Part shown: one piece after another, positions 35,264 to 46,505 of the stretch
Numbering within the stretch: the stretch's first letter is position 1
Layout: each line of letters begins with the position of its first letter
Source of the DNA: Durusdinium trenchii
Lineage: Eukaryota; Sar; Dinophyceae; Suessiales; Symbiodiniaceae
Direction of reading: 5' to 3'
DNA length: 64,000 nucleotides
NCBI GenBank assembly: GCA_963970005.1
Contig: CAXAMN010018668.1
Coordinates: 924,923-988,922 of the forward strand
Made by a program: the position numbers and the translations under genes
The notes under the pieces: generated by a model
The model's database searches: none
Seen by the model: the letters and a program-made list of their open reading frames with translations, nothing else
What the model was told of the DNA's origin: nothing

Positions 35264-35871
35264 CAAGAAGCTACTAGTAACAAGTGCATCGCTACTAGTA
35301 ACAAGTGCCTTACTAGTAGTAACAAGAAGCTATTTAATTCAAATTCTTGGTCAGTCAAACCGTTCAGTCAAACTTGCTGACGTTTGCTTGGTGCCATGTG
35401 ATTCGACGATTCCGCGGGGCCAGGTGCCACGAAGCAATCCAGCACTAGTGCAATCCGGGTGTTTCATCAGTTCGAATGATTTCGAACCAAATGCCTATTA
35501 CTATTATATGTTGATACTAGTCTGTAACAATCTGTGTATCAAGTGTCAAGGTGTTTCATGATGAATTCAGCTGGCAGTTGCTTGGGGCTTGCAGCGCTTC
35601 GAGCCGAAAAAGGGCCACAGCGCACTTGCTTGGCGCCACCTGGAATTCCTCCGAGTTCGTCAAAAGAACGCCTCCCTGATGAACTACTACACCGGCCACG
35701 TCCAAGGTGTTCTTTCGGCTTGAGCAGTAGCAAGAAGCTACTAGTAACAAGTGCATTACTACTAGTAGCAAGAAGCTACTAGGGGCTCCTGGCATCGCTA
35801 CTAGGAGCAAGGACGCTACTAGGGGCTCCTGGCCTTACTACTAGGAGCAAGAAGGCTACTACCCTCAGCGC
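35264..35871. repeat. ACTAGTAGCAAG/GGGCTCCTGG repeat clusters
   Basis: Two clusters, 35,264-35,335 and 35,731-35,871. Units alternate among GAAGCTACTAGTAACAAG, GCTACTAGTAGCAAGAAGC and CTACTAGGGGCTCCTGGC with CATCGCTACTAGGAGCAAGG. The second cluster lies in the helicase intron between exons ending at 35,880 and starting at 35,639. The same family appears at 4,546-4,600, 36,479-36,512 and 57,955-58,076. Confidence 0.9.
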
Positions 35872-38800
35872 CTCCCCGCCTTGGCCAGGATCTTCGCAGG
35901 GTGGCCTAAACCCATCAGCGACACCCGCAAGCACAAGGAGTCCAGTGGCACCCTGGCACCATGCAAAAGTGCTGGCATTGTAAATCCTTAAGCTGTGGTG
36001 GCCTGCTGCCACATATCTACTACGACACGGTTTTTACAAACACAAACCAAACAAACTAAGCATTTTTTTCAAAACTTGACCCTGCCAAAAACAAGCACCT
36101 CCTGCTTCACACAAACGCACACCTGAGCATTTCTGGCTTTTCAAAGTCCTCCATCCGCCGCCAGCGTCGTACGTTCCTCAAACCATGAAAGGCTGCATAA
36201 GTCTGCGATGTGCGCCCAAGACATGATGATAGAATAGTCGTAAATTCCAGGGTTTGAGAAGTTCAATCAAACATCAAAGTAAATTGACACAAAACACATA
36301 TAAACTTCACTCAGCTTGTGTTTGGATGCGAACGCGTGGTGCCACAAGCTCACAAACAACTCGGTATGATGCACGATGTGTTCTGAAGTCATTCTATGGC
36401 TTCACCTCTGTAGAAAGAAAGACCGCAAACATGCCGCTGTCCAAGTCGGAAAGGATCTAAGTTGTAATGGCCTCCAACCTAGTAGCTTCTTGCTACTAGT
36501 AGCGATGCCCTATTCCTTTCTCGCTGACCCCCGCAGTTGCAACAACATGTTCCAAAAAACACGTCATGGTTGCACTGGCTACCTAACGAACCGTAGTCGT
36601 TTGTATTATGGTGACTCCCCACGTCATTGGAAGCAAGGATTGCGCGGCAGCACATAAACAATGAACAGGTCACAACAAGTCTATAGGATTCTACGTCTTT
36701 TGACAAAAGGAACACCTAGGAACACTGTTTGGAACAGGACACATACTCTAAATTCAAATCGCAGGAACACCCAAACATGAGGCTTTGAAGGTTGTGGAGT
36801 CACTGGACAAAGTCACTATTTACACATAATCGTTCACTTCCTGTCCAGTCTCTTGTTTCTTCCCTTGCGCTATTCTTATTGCGGCTCATGGACTCTCTGT
36901 TAAGACCGATGCACTGCTGATTCAGATCAATGCTATATCATTCCCAACAAGGTGACCCCGCTCTTTCCGCGACAAGTTTCACCAAATGGTAGCAAACACC
37001 GGGCTTTACTCGACCTTGCTGGTGACAAAACATGACGAAACTGTCTTGATGCTAGGTTCGGTATTCGATGGAAACATGTGTCACAATCGGTTTGGCTTTG
37101 TGTGCTCCATGACTTTGCTTTGTAGTTGCTAAAACCGACGGCACAAATTAGGTGATTTCTGCAATTTCGCACCCGTCATCTACCTTGAGATCTATTCCGT
37201 GACCACTGACCACGTCTTTTATTTCTGGGCCTGCTCGACCTCTGCGTTGCTTGGCGTTGGCCTCTCGCACGTTCTTTAAAGCTGATTGGCTCGCAGTTGA
37301 GATCCAATCATGTCAAGAAATAGACTGTGAATAGCCCTGGGGAGTGATTATGGACAGCAAAAACAAAGAAGTGACAGTGCAAACTTCGCTTTGGAAACGG
37401 CCTTTGTCTCTGCACAGTCCACCAGCATGGAGATGCGGTTCTGTGGATCGTACTTGGTTTGCCTAGGCGCAGGGCGCCCTTAAGAAGCACCTGGCTTGGT
37501 GCTGGAAAACTGCATATTGGAAGACACATGTCAACTATTTTCTGCCATCTACGATGTCGTTCCGCCCCTACGATGTGTACTGCTCTAGGTGCAAGCCAGT
37601 TGACTTGTGCCGGCCACAATCGACGACCTAAGCTATGGGAGCTGTTTGACGGAGCTAACTAGGGCTTAATGATTGTGTACTTGCGTGCCTTTGCTATGTT
37701 TTAAAGCAACTTAAACGCAGAAAACACTCAATTCCTGGGGACTCTTGAGGAACTTCGTCCACTTGAGAAAAGCCATCTGAGAAAAGCCGTTCAGCAAAGC
37801 AAACACTGAGAATCGAGGATCACTGAGGTTCTGCCGATCCTGCAGGCCGTCGATACTGTCGTATGCTGTCGTGCAGTCATGAAGCATACTCTACATCATC
37901 GATCGTGATCGAGGTCTCCGCGATATTTGTGGTGACCACCACCTGCTCGCTCTCCACCGAATGATTTCACTGGCAGATCGCAGCTTCAGGGCGTTAAATC
38001 TTCTTCACTCTCTTCATGCCACATTCTGTCTACATCTGTCTGCCACATTTTTATGACATTCAACGACATTTGATGACCCTATGCCCATCTATGCCCTATG
38101 CATTCTCATGCTGCACATCCTTGCGTGCCCGTGACGCCCGTGACGACCCGGTGCCGACACTTCAACAGAGGATCTCCCCACCTTGCGAGCCCTTTGCGGC
38201 GGCCTTTTGAAGACAAGGCGTTGCTCATTGACGCTGATCATGGAATGGAGCGGTAGCACCCACAGCCCGTCCTTGGCAGATTGGCTGCGCCTAGCCATCC
38301 CTCACGGCTTGATGGCTTTAGTTAGACTCAATAGACGTTGCAATGTTTTTTGAGTTCTTTTTTGAGACTGCTTGGAGGCATTTGTTCCTTATCCAAAGTT
38401 CCTAACTGCATGTTTTCCTTGTCATTGACTTTTTTGGGGTGCGTGTCTTTCTATGAGAATGTAAAGACTCTCTTAGGAGGCAAAACACCGACCGATTCAT
38501 GAATCTTTGCTGCCACTGGGTTGCCTTTGTGACTTCGGGTCCGCCTTTGCTTGCACCTTTGCCACCTGCTTACCAAAGGTAGCATCAATCGAGTCAAGGG
38601 CCTTTCTCATGTCCCTTTCATATCCCTCTCGTTTCTCCAAAATGCTCTGCAGTTTCGAGCGCCACATGCTCCCACTGTACCAGCCTCTATCTTCAATGCT
38701 TCGTCCTTTTCCACCCTTGCCATCCCCTGCGTCCTGGTTGCCGAAAAGCATATCACTTCTGTGATTGGCCAACCCATCCGTGATCGGGTGTGCGTGGTTG

Positions 38801-41800
38801 CAACCAAGGGCGGCTTGACGAGCTCCAAACGCATGCCCTCCCTTTGCCTTTGGAACAGTGGAGCACAATAGGGGATCCTCGGAAACTCTGTCTCTGCTCG
38901 AACCAAGTGACCAAGTGCCAACGTCTGACGTTGCAATCTGCATAAATATGCAGCGTGTACCTGCTTGAACCGAGGAAATCATGAGTGTTGAACCGAAGCA
39001 GCTACTGTCCTCTGTGATACAGCGGATGGCTTTCTTTATCTCCTTAGCTACGCACAAACATCTCAGAACTCTGTCAGAATCGATGCTCACGAGACTGGTC
39101 TTCTTTTGGCCCTCTAAAAGGACAGTCGCCAACATGGCCAGTTTTGATTAATTTGAAATATGCCGGCATAAACAACACCAACAGTAAACTGTTTGGGGGT
39201 GTTTGGGGAACAATCTCAGAAAATACATTTTCAACGAGCCAAGTTTCTCTCAAGCCTGGTACGAAAACCAGGATTGCACCAGGCCTTGGTGGCCCGATCA
39301 TTCTGACGCATGGCATCATGATGCATCGTGGCAACACCCCTTGCCAGCACATCCAACACCCGAAAAGCATTTGCCTTCCACGATTCACCCGCCATGGGTG
39401 ATGAAGCGCATAATTGCATAATTAGGAGAGTGTGGTGTTGCAACTCCAAGCCCACCATAGTTCTACCCTTCCAAGTGTTGAGGGCAAATACATGAATTAT
39501 ATATATAGAATTATCATGGACTGAACAAACATTACGGAAGTCCCTCCCCACCAAACGACCAACCATGCCAGGATACGACTTGCCATCTTTGCACGGGTCA
39601 ACCTGGAGTTGGAAGCATTTGGACAGCCAAACCAACCCGGCTGAGTCTACACCCCGAAATGCCGCCCGGAAGCCTTTCCGCTCCGCTCAGCCACTCAGCC
39701 CCCGGAGCCTGACAGTGGATATGGCGAACCACTTGGGCAACCAAGTCAAAGTTGATCTTCTCTGGGTCAACACGTTGCAACCTCGGATTAAGCGGCTTCT
39801 GCGCCACGGAAGGGGATAGACGGGATAGATACATAATCCACGGAAAGTTTGCTTGAGAATGGATGCATATAATTGAAGGGATTATATATATATAACATGG
39901 ATTAACAAAGGCAGGTGAAATCTGCTAACCATAGAACAGCACAGTGAGATCCTTTCCAGGCTTTCAATTTACTGAAATGAACTAGATACGAGAATCAAAG
40001 CTTGAATCCTGCGCCAAATGATCCTCTGGGAGAGACACAAAGCATCTACAAACTACAAATGGAACCGGCAAACATTTGGGTTCCATCAGGGCCCCCTGTT
40101 CTGTAGGAATGGTGAACATCACCCAACACAGCAAAGTTGCTGCAAAACATTCGGAAAACGTTGTAAGTTACAGCACGACTTACTGTGATTTGCTTGCATT
40201 TATATTGGATCAATCAAACTGTAGTTTGAACGTGACAACGTGAAGATCTTCCAGTCTGAGATAAACCAAGTCACTGTTGGAGGACGTGCTTCGATGGTGA
40301 TGTGCCAAGCAGTTCTGCGTGCTCAGGCTTCTCATAGAGTTGCCTGGCGGAAGTACCCTTGGGATCCTTTGGGAGCCTTTAGGGAGGGAATTCAGGGGCC
40401 AACTTCAAGGCTACAGTATATATATTTGTGCTTTTCTTCACTCCCGCCTGAGCTCTTGTTCCTCTTGGTATGTCATGACAGGTTCGATGTCCTGGAGTCT
40501 GAATTCTTTTTCGGGTGTGTCGTGTGCTTTGGACCAGAGTGTGTTTTAGCAGAGGTCAGGCTGCCAAGTAAAGCCCTTGCAAATGAGCGAGGTTGATTCT
40601 GATGGAACACTTTCAATCATCTTCGATCTCTTCCTTCCGGCAGTACTCGGAGTTGGGCTCAATCACATGGTTGGTGTGCATCCTTAAAGCGTTGGTGATC
40701 GAGTATGAGAGAGTTGGACATTTGATGAACATCATGTGACATGCAAACTGGGTTTCAATTCTTGAAGTCCATCGTGAACATTCGTGAACATGGTTCATTT
40801 GATCATGGCATAACCTTCTTGCAATCTTTCGAAGATTTCTCAGGAACCAATGGCAGGTCCGAACAACAAGTGTTCCCAGTCAAAGCTCAATGCATGCTCC
40901 AGGAAGTAGGCCGTCACCGGAAAGGTTCGACCAGGAATGGCCACGGATCGGGATCCAGGAAAATAATCCTCCAGCATGGCAGTGAGCTCAGGAAGCTGCG
41001 AATCTGGTTAGTGAGACAGATCTGCCCTGCCATGTCGCTAGTTGCTGGTGAAACTCTTGCAAGTTTTGTCTAACAAGTTATGAAGCTGAACCCCAAGAGT
41101 GCTACAAATACCTCAAACTTCAAAGCTTTTTTAAACTGCATATTATACATATTCTGCTTCGAGTGCCTTGAAGATCTGAGCATTGATCGTGGCAGACATC
41201 AGAATAATCCTGAACGCAGAATCCCAAATACTGGCAGTATGAAGGAACTCAATTCCTCCAACCTACTAGCGATGGCCTCCAACCTAATAGCCCTGACCGC
41301 CAACCTACTGGCAGTATGAAGGAATTGAATTCTTTTGGCTGACTTGAATGGAATGCAATCACTTACCTGGATGCAATCACCGGATGTTTTCAGGTTCTGT
41401 CGCAGCAAGAATCCTATCTTACATGGAGACACGGCATGCCGTGATCAAGATTTTACGACTTCGTCCTCAAACGTGGTCTCTTTGGCAATAAGTCTCGCAA
41501 GATGATGAGCAGGAAATCCTGCACTTTAGACAACAGCAGGCACTTTGGAGGAACCAAACAATGGCAAGTGTGTACACACAATAGTATATACAGTAGCTAC
41601 AAATGGTGTATGTAGATGATGCTATGACCCGTTCTGATACAAGTCTATATTCTAATTAATTTGTCTGGTTGTCTGATGTATAGGTTGCATCCATGCTTCG
41701 CACATCTTCCATGTGTTCATATATAGGTTAGACGACTAGACATGTCTTCGAGAAGGGCTGCACTGAACTCTGGCCGGGCGACAGTGTCCAAATCTCGCTC

Positions 41801-44122
41801 GTGACCTCAGCGGAAAGTCTGACGGCAGAAAATAAATGCAAATGAAAGGCACCCTTAGAGAGCAGAAACCGTAAATACATGTAAATACCATAATTAGAGA
41901 TGATCAGCTCCATTAGGGCTCATAAACGTCCGGATGGTTCGCTCCAAGGCACATTCGTCCACAATAATGTGGGTCACATTGTGTAGTTGAGGATCATTTT
42001 CCAAGCGCCGGAGCAAAACACCTGTCCAAACCATGCCACAGCTCTCTCAACCCAAATCACACCCGCGCTGGCACAAGTTCGGCACCTGTAACATATTTCT
42101 GAACATGTGATGTTGCTCTGACCTTTTCTGCAAGAGACCGAAACATCGTCGGAAGCTTCTTTGCTTCTCCCACGCAAAGCCGCGGTGGCTCGGCCGCTCG
42201 GCCTGTGGTGCACACCAAGATCTTGGTACGAAAGGATCGCTTCGACTCCAAGCGGATCGAATAGCCCACCAAGTCTCCAAGTCCTGGAGAGTCTGCGCTT
42301 TGTCTCTGCTTCGGTTTACACATTCGATGCTTCGGAGTCGCCGAAAAAAACGAGTTCTCGAGTCTCGAGTATGGATCACTTCCAGGATTCGGCGAGACAA
42401 AACGAGTCAAAGAAAAATGCAAGAATAATACAGTAGACTGGAACGTGAGCAGAATAGATCGTTGATGATCATTGACTAGTCCATCTGAGCAGGAAGTATG
42501 ATTTGAATTGTATTGGTTTGTTTTGGTTGCTTTGATGCACATATGTACTCAAAATCACCACAGAGAGAGAGAGAGAGAGTCACAAAAGAACATCATCCTT
42601 GTGCCTTTCTTTAGATTTGTTCCACCTTTCAACCCCAACACCAGTCACAACAGTGACAACAAAATGTCACAAGTCCTGTGTTCATCTCATTTGCAATTCT
42701 GTCTGCGACCCCGATTGCACTGATTCGACGTGGCTGCGTCATTATGATATTAGCCTTGGATTTCTCATGCATTCTGGTGCCAGAATAGCTGCATCATGTA
42801 AATTTCAGACATTGGAGTCAAGAGTGGGAACTGGTCATCATGGCTTTGCGCTTTCATTGTTGGCTGATTCACTGAATGCCCCTTTCGGACAGGAGCTGAA
42901 GAATTCACCACCAACTGGGCGTTGCATAGCTTGCCCAAAACATTCAAGAATTGAAGGCCAAGAAACAGCCCCACCGTGCCCTTTATCCAACCAATCTTCG
43001 AAAATAAACCTCAAGCCGTCATTGCAACATCATTCCGCTTCCAGCGGCGAATCCGCGAATCCAGCAGTCACGGATGTGTTTCTGATGGTGGCCCACACAA
43101 AGCGTCAAGTCATTGAGCTGCTCAAATTCATGAGGCTACTACGGCACCACATGATTCTTGCAAAGCTTCAGTCAGCAGCATCACGACATGGAATCAATCT
43201 GATCCCAGCTTCGCAAAGTACAAACATTAGAGTAATGGCCAACAGGACGTGACGGTTCAATAAATCCAAGGTCCAACGAGAAATTCCACTTTGAGAGCTT
43301 TGAGTCAAGGGGCTGTGGAACCTGCGTCGATTTCCTGAGCTAGTCTGATCAAGGCTTGGACATAGATTGCACCACACTGAACTGTCTAATTATATACATA
43401 GAACTATGACAAAAAACAGCTTACTATATATACTGTCATCTACTTTGTAAAAGCTGGCCATTGGTGAATACTACGCGGATTGCTTTATTCTGTACCAAAC
43501 CAGCAAGTATCACGTATTTTGTCCCGATGCCACTTCCGAAGGGCATAATGTCTGTAAGGTGTCTTTATATTCCCTGCCAAATGAGGGCAACATGATTCTG
43601 ATCCTTCTTTGTGCCAGTTTGACTGTGACTCAAGGATTAAATTCCGACCCCAACATTGATCATACCATGGATTCAGCATCCGAGATGTTTTTGTGTGTTA
43701 TCTGCAGGATATTTTTTTGCTTGACAAACCTCAGTACACAAAAGGTCCATGTGTGCGGACTTTGGAGCACTTTTCCAGTGGTTCTCTGTGTCCACCGTCA
43801 GCTGTTAAGTGAATGACAGTCCCAGTCCGGCAGCTTTTGGGATTGGCAAGTTAGCAGCCCCAAATCGCTCTAGAATAAAACACAGAGCCGAGTGTGCTTC
43901 AAGACCAAAAGGTGTCAAGGCCCTGGCCAATACGTTGATAATCTATTGAAGCTTCAAATTCAGATTCACACCATCCAAGCAGAAGCACTGACGGCTGATG
44001 TCCAACTTGCATTGCGAGTGGGGTGACGGGAAGGGTCCTAAGGTCCTGAGGGTGAATTACTGCAGGTCAAGCTGCCCACATCCTGTGTCTCCTTCGATGA
44101 CCACAACTGGCGACTCCTGCAC
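35572..44122 (-). CDS. DEAH/RHA-type RNA helicase, motifs I to HA2 (5' part)
   Basis: Sixteen exons identified by motif and phase: 44122-44076 (motif I, VVVIEGDTGCG); 42292-42203 (LGDLVGYSIRLESKRS, KILVCTT); 42021-41953 and 41805-41783 (motif II split, IIVDE+CHERDLDT); 41518-41466 (DFLLIILRDLLPKRPRLR); 41209-41167 (motif III, IILMSATINAQIFK); 40968-40894 (VAIPGRTFPVTAYFLEH); 39284-39227 (GAILVFVPGLRETW); ~38290-38182 (WVLPLHSMISVNEQRLVFKR); 37942-37895 (motif V, TTNIAETSITIDD); 37462-37390 (TKYDPQNRISML); 37261-37231 (motif VI, QRRGRAG); 37014-36974 (RVKPGVCYHLVKL); ~36176-36123 (EDFEKPEMLR); 35952-35880 (VPLDSLCLRVSLMGLG); 35639-35572 (VAPSKCAVALFRLEALQ). These are ATP-driven RNA-unwinding motifs. 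PEMLRVPLDSLCLR and the YDPQN and VSKANAKQRRGRAG pattern resemble DHX29/36/57 proteins. Motif Ia, the VIDxG exon and the N-terminus were not found. The sequence stops inside HA2; see 5,074-4,455. Confidence 0.92.
36465..36512. repeat. Junction of two dispersed repeat families
   Basis: AATGGCCTCCAACCTAGTAG (family of 41,258, 53,833 and 63,888) runs directly into CTTCTTGCTACTAGTAGCGA (the ACTAGTAGC family). It lies in the helicase intron between the exons ending at 36,974 and starting at 36,176. Confidence 0.85.
38497..39135 (-). CDS. 212-codon frame inside a helicase intron
   Basis: An ATG at 39,135, four codons after an in-frame TAA and with no AG acceptor between, opens 212 codons to a stop at 38,497. 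The C-terminal part is convincingly protein-like: MWRSKLQSILEKREGYERDM, RKALDSIDATFGKQVAKVQA, KADPKSQRQPSGSKDS. The N-terminal part (KKTSLVSIDSDRVLRCLCVA) is plausible. The middle is Gly-rich and may contain an intron. It lies wholly between helicase exons at 39,227 and 38,290, on the same strand. It is either a nested gene, alternative exons, or a chance frame. No family is recognised. Confidence 0.45.
   Translation of the reverse strand: MLATVLLEGQKKTSLVSIDSDRVLRCLCVAKEIKKAIRCITEDSSCFGSTLMISSVQAGTRCIFMQIATSDVGTWSLGSSRDRVSEDPLLCSTVPKAKGGHAFGARQAALGCNHAHPITDGLANHRSDMLFGNQDAGDGKGGKGRSIEDRGWYSGSMWRSKLQSILEKREGYERDMRKALDSIDATFGKQVAKVQAKADPKSQRQPSGSKDS
41258..41320. repeat. CCAACCTACTAGCGATGGCC repeat
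   Basis: Three diverged copies of CCAACCTACTAGCGATGGCCT (CCAACCTAATAGCCCTGACC, CCAACCTACTGGCAG). Related copies on the other strand are at 53,833-53,890 (GGTTGGAGGCCATCGCTA) and 63,888-63,905. The phrase GGCAGTATGAAGGAA also flanks the array on both sides (41,232 and 41,310). Confidence 0.85.
42562..43252 (+). other. (GA)n microsatellite and a long but unsupported plus-strand frame
   Basis: A GA run lies at 42,562-42,579. The plus strand is open for 217 codons (42,599-43,252) without a recognised motif. It lies antisense to the helicase, in the gap where the helicase motif Ia exon is expected, so it is not called as a gene. Confidence 0.35.
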
Positions 44123-44186
44123 CTGTTGAAAGGGCGATGCAACTGCAGCTCTGCATGATTTTGCCGATGATCTGCTTGCTCGCGCG

Positions 44187-44211
44187 CTCTCTCTCTCTCT
44201 CTCTCTCTCTG
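44187..44211. repeat. (CT)n microsatellite
   Basis: About 12 CT units, some 65 bp upstream (minus direction) of the helicase motif I exon. It is the TC-rich strand on plus and GA-rich on the transcribed sense strand. Confidence 0.95.
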
Positions 44212-44214
44212 CTC

Positions 44215-45573
44215 TGCACGGAACAGGCCACATCATGGTTCAAGCCCTAGTACAATGCATATACGGCCCTATGCGTTGAGTGTATCCATCAATGTGAGGT
44301 CAAAACTTGCTGGTTGAGCACAGCAAACTAGGAATTCTGGGCTTCCTGACAGCTTCCTGGATGACTCTTCTCTGCGCATAGGCTGGTAAAGCCTCACCTT
44401 GGGGCGCAAGTCAAGTCAGGACTCTTCATGAGTGAAGAAAAGGCGTGGGACAAACTAGTGCCTGAACACCCAATGGGCAAAGAACCAATAAATCACTAAA
44501 ACTATCTCAAGCATCCGTTGGCCACCATTGGGCAGGGCTATTCTTGAGGATCAATCATGATAGATCCATTGCCACATGGCAGTGCTAACTCCTCAAAGGC
44601 CTCGAGTGGATTTTTACGACTATTTAAGACCAAAGCTTTCGCATTTTTCACATCTTGCCGAGATGCGAGTAGCTTGCAAAGGTCCTCGAGATGACAACTC
44701 CTTCTTCAACTTCTCGCTTTCTTTCCTGCATTTCGCTCCATTGAACGTTGCGAGGCAGTCACCACTACTTTCTGACAAACGGCACTAAATGGGACTCATG
44801 TATGCACAACCAAAAAAAGCAGTCAATGGCATCCGAAATGCATGACCAACTCACAGAATCTCGCGATCATGAACTCTGTGTCTCTGTGTCACTGTTGGAG
44901 ACGGTGAATGGCTTGCTGGGTTGCCTGGTGTGCTCCAGCCGACGCTCTATCCAAAGGTCATCATCAGCTTGCCAAGTGTCTGCAGCGAGGCCGAGCTTCG
45001 TGCCGAAAGGAAACCGTCAAAGCCAAAGCATGTTTAAATTATGCATATACACATTATCAAGCATTTGCTAGTTGGACAAATAGTGAGAACCGCTCCGAGC
45101 ACAACATATTATACTGTTATACCTCTACTAATGCTCCTTTACACTTTCCACAAGTGAGTCTTGGCCATCTCCGTTCATAAGCTTATCATGGAGATTCTTC
45201 CTTGATGGTGCTGACAGGTATTCCCTATTTAACACTGGTAGCTCAACACTGGCACCTGGCCCTGGTGAAGAAGCTGGTGGCTGAACCTGCAGCCAAACTG
45301 GGCTCCAAACAGAAGATAGACTATATATTACACTCCCAAAACATAGCCCGAAAACGACCCTGGAAGACCATGTTTGTCCACAAATAAACATTGTATGTCC
45401 ACAAACGACCCGTGTGTAGAGATGTAGATCCAGTTCCAGAAACAACACAATGAGGGATTGTCAAAAGTATCAACTTGAAATACTTGAGTTGCTCGCCTAA
45501 ACATGCCTCAAATCTCGCGTCCAGGCGTCATCAGGCGTCCAGTTGATTTGGCGTTCTGGAGAGTTTGAGTTTC
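44215..45573. other. No secure exon; helicase N-terminus expected here or beyond
   Basis: On the minus strand near 44,745-44,640 the frame VQWSEMQERKREVEEGVVIS is coding-like, as is an alternative frame, CRKESEKLKKELSSRG, over the same bases, so neither is called. Nothing else is recognised. Confidence 0.3.
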
Positions 45574-46458
45574 CTAGCCTATAGTGGGACCGTAGTATCT
45601 GCACTGACGAGCTAGTAGACCCTTGACAGGCTCCCAGGCCTCTTGCAGTCGAGAGGTCAAAGATGATGCTTCAAAGGCTAGTGTGGCTCCATCCACATCA
45701 GCGGTTTTCACCTGTGAGACATTGAACGAGCCATTTAAAAGCATACTGTTGTGAAACAACCAACACATCTCTTTCTTGAAGTCTCGTTGAATGTGATTCT
45801 GTCACTCTAAAATGAATCCATCATAATCCATCTGTGAAAAAGCAAACCCTTTGTGAGATAGACACCACTACTAGTGGCAAAACCCTTTGCTCTCCAGACA
45901 AATGTCCAAAGTTAAAGTCCCACTCATTCCGCCGATGGCAGCCATGGCAGCTAGCTCTCCAAGTGGCTGGATGGGATGATTCGAGGCTAGTACCTCAGCG
46001 GTCCGGCAGACCAGCTCACTTAGTCCTTCGGGTGCAAAAGTCACTGGGTGACTTAGTGAGCTCTTCACAGGTGCTAGAGGTTGCATCAAATGTTTTAACA
46101 GGTAGCTGGAAGATGTGCCAAGAGATTTTGAGCAGGACGGTATCGAGTCTACGATAGACTTGTAGGACAACTCAGGGCATCTCCACAGCTTTCCAAGCTG
46201 CGCAGCCAACGAAGGCGCTCGGCCACTTCGTCCGAGCTTCCAAATTCGTCGTAGCCTTGACAACAAGCTCTTGAGGGTCAAGGGCCCAAGGGACATCGGC
46301 CTACACTCCTTTTTGCCCTTCTTATCAAGCTGAAGGACATCAACTCGATCAACAGGGCGCGAAGCTCGACCGTCACAGGGCTCCCTCACGCTTTCGCCGA
46401 CCCTCCGAGACGTGCTTTCCCTCTTGGAAGGCCAAGTCTGTCTCCTGTTAGTGTGCAC
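45574..46458 (-). CDS. Unrecognised gene, two exon-like frames
   Basis: A 195-codon frame (46,458-45,871) contains KKECRPMSLGPLTLKSLLSR, LRRIWKLGRSGRAPSLAAQL and SSYLLKHLMQPLAPVK. A second frame (~45,715-45,574) gives VKTADVDGATLAFEASSLTS, RLQEAWEPVKGLLARQCRYY and a stop. Both are minus strand. The composition is that of real protein (Leu-rich helices, basic N-terminus) but no family is recognised. The gene lies 1.5 kb upstream of the first identified helicase exon and could be a separate gene or the helicase N-terminal region. Confidence 0.45.
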
Positions 46459-46505
46459 TTGGTGGGTGGTGTAGACAAAGTACGCACGGTTCAGAATGCT
46501 GTACT

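Noticed and set aside
42599..43252. 217-codon plus-strand open frame
   Set aside because: No motif, antisense to the helicase gene, in a gap where a helicase exon is expected; plausible as a chance frame.
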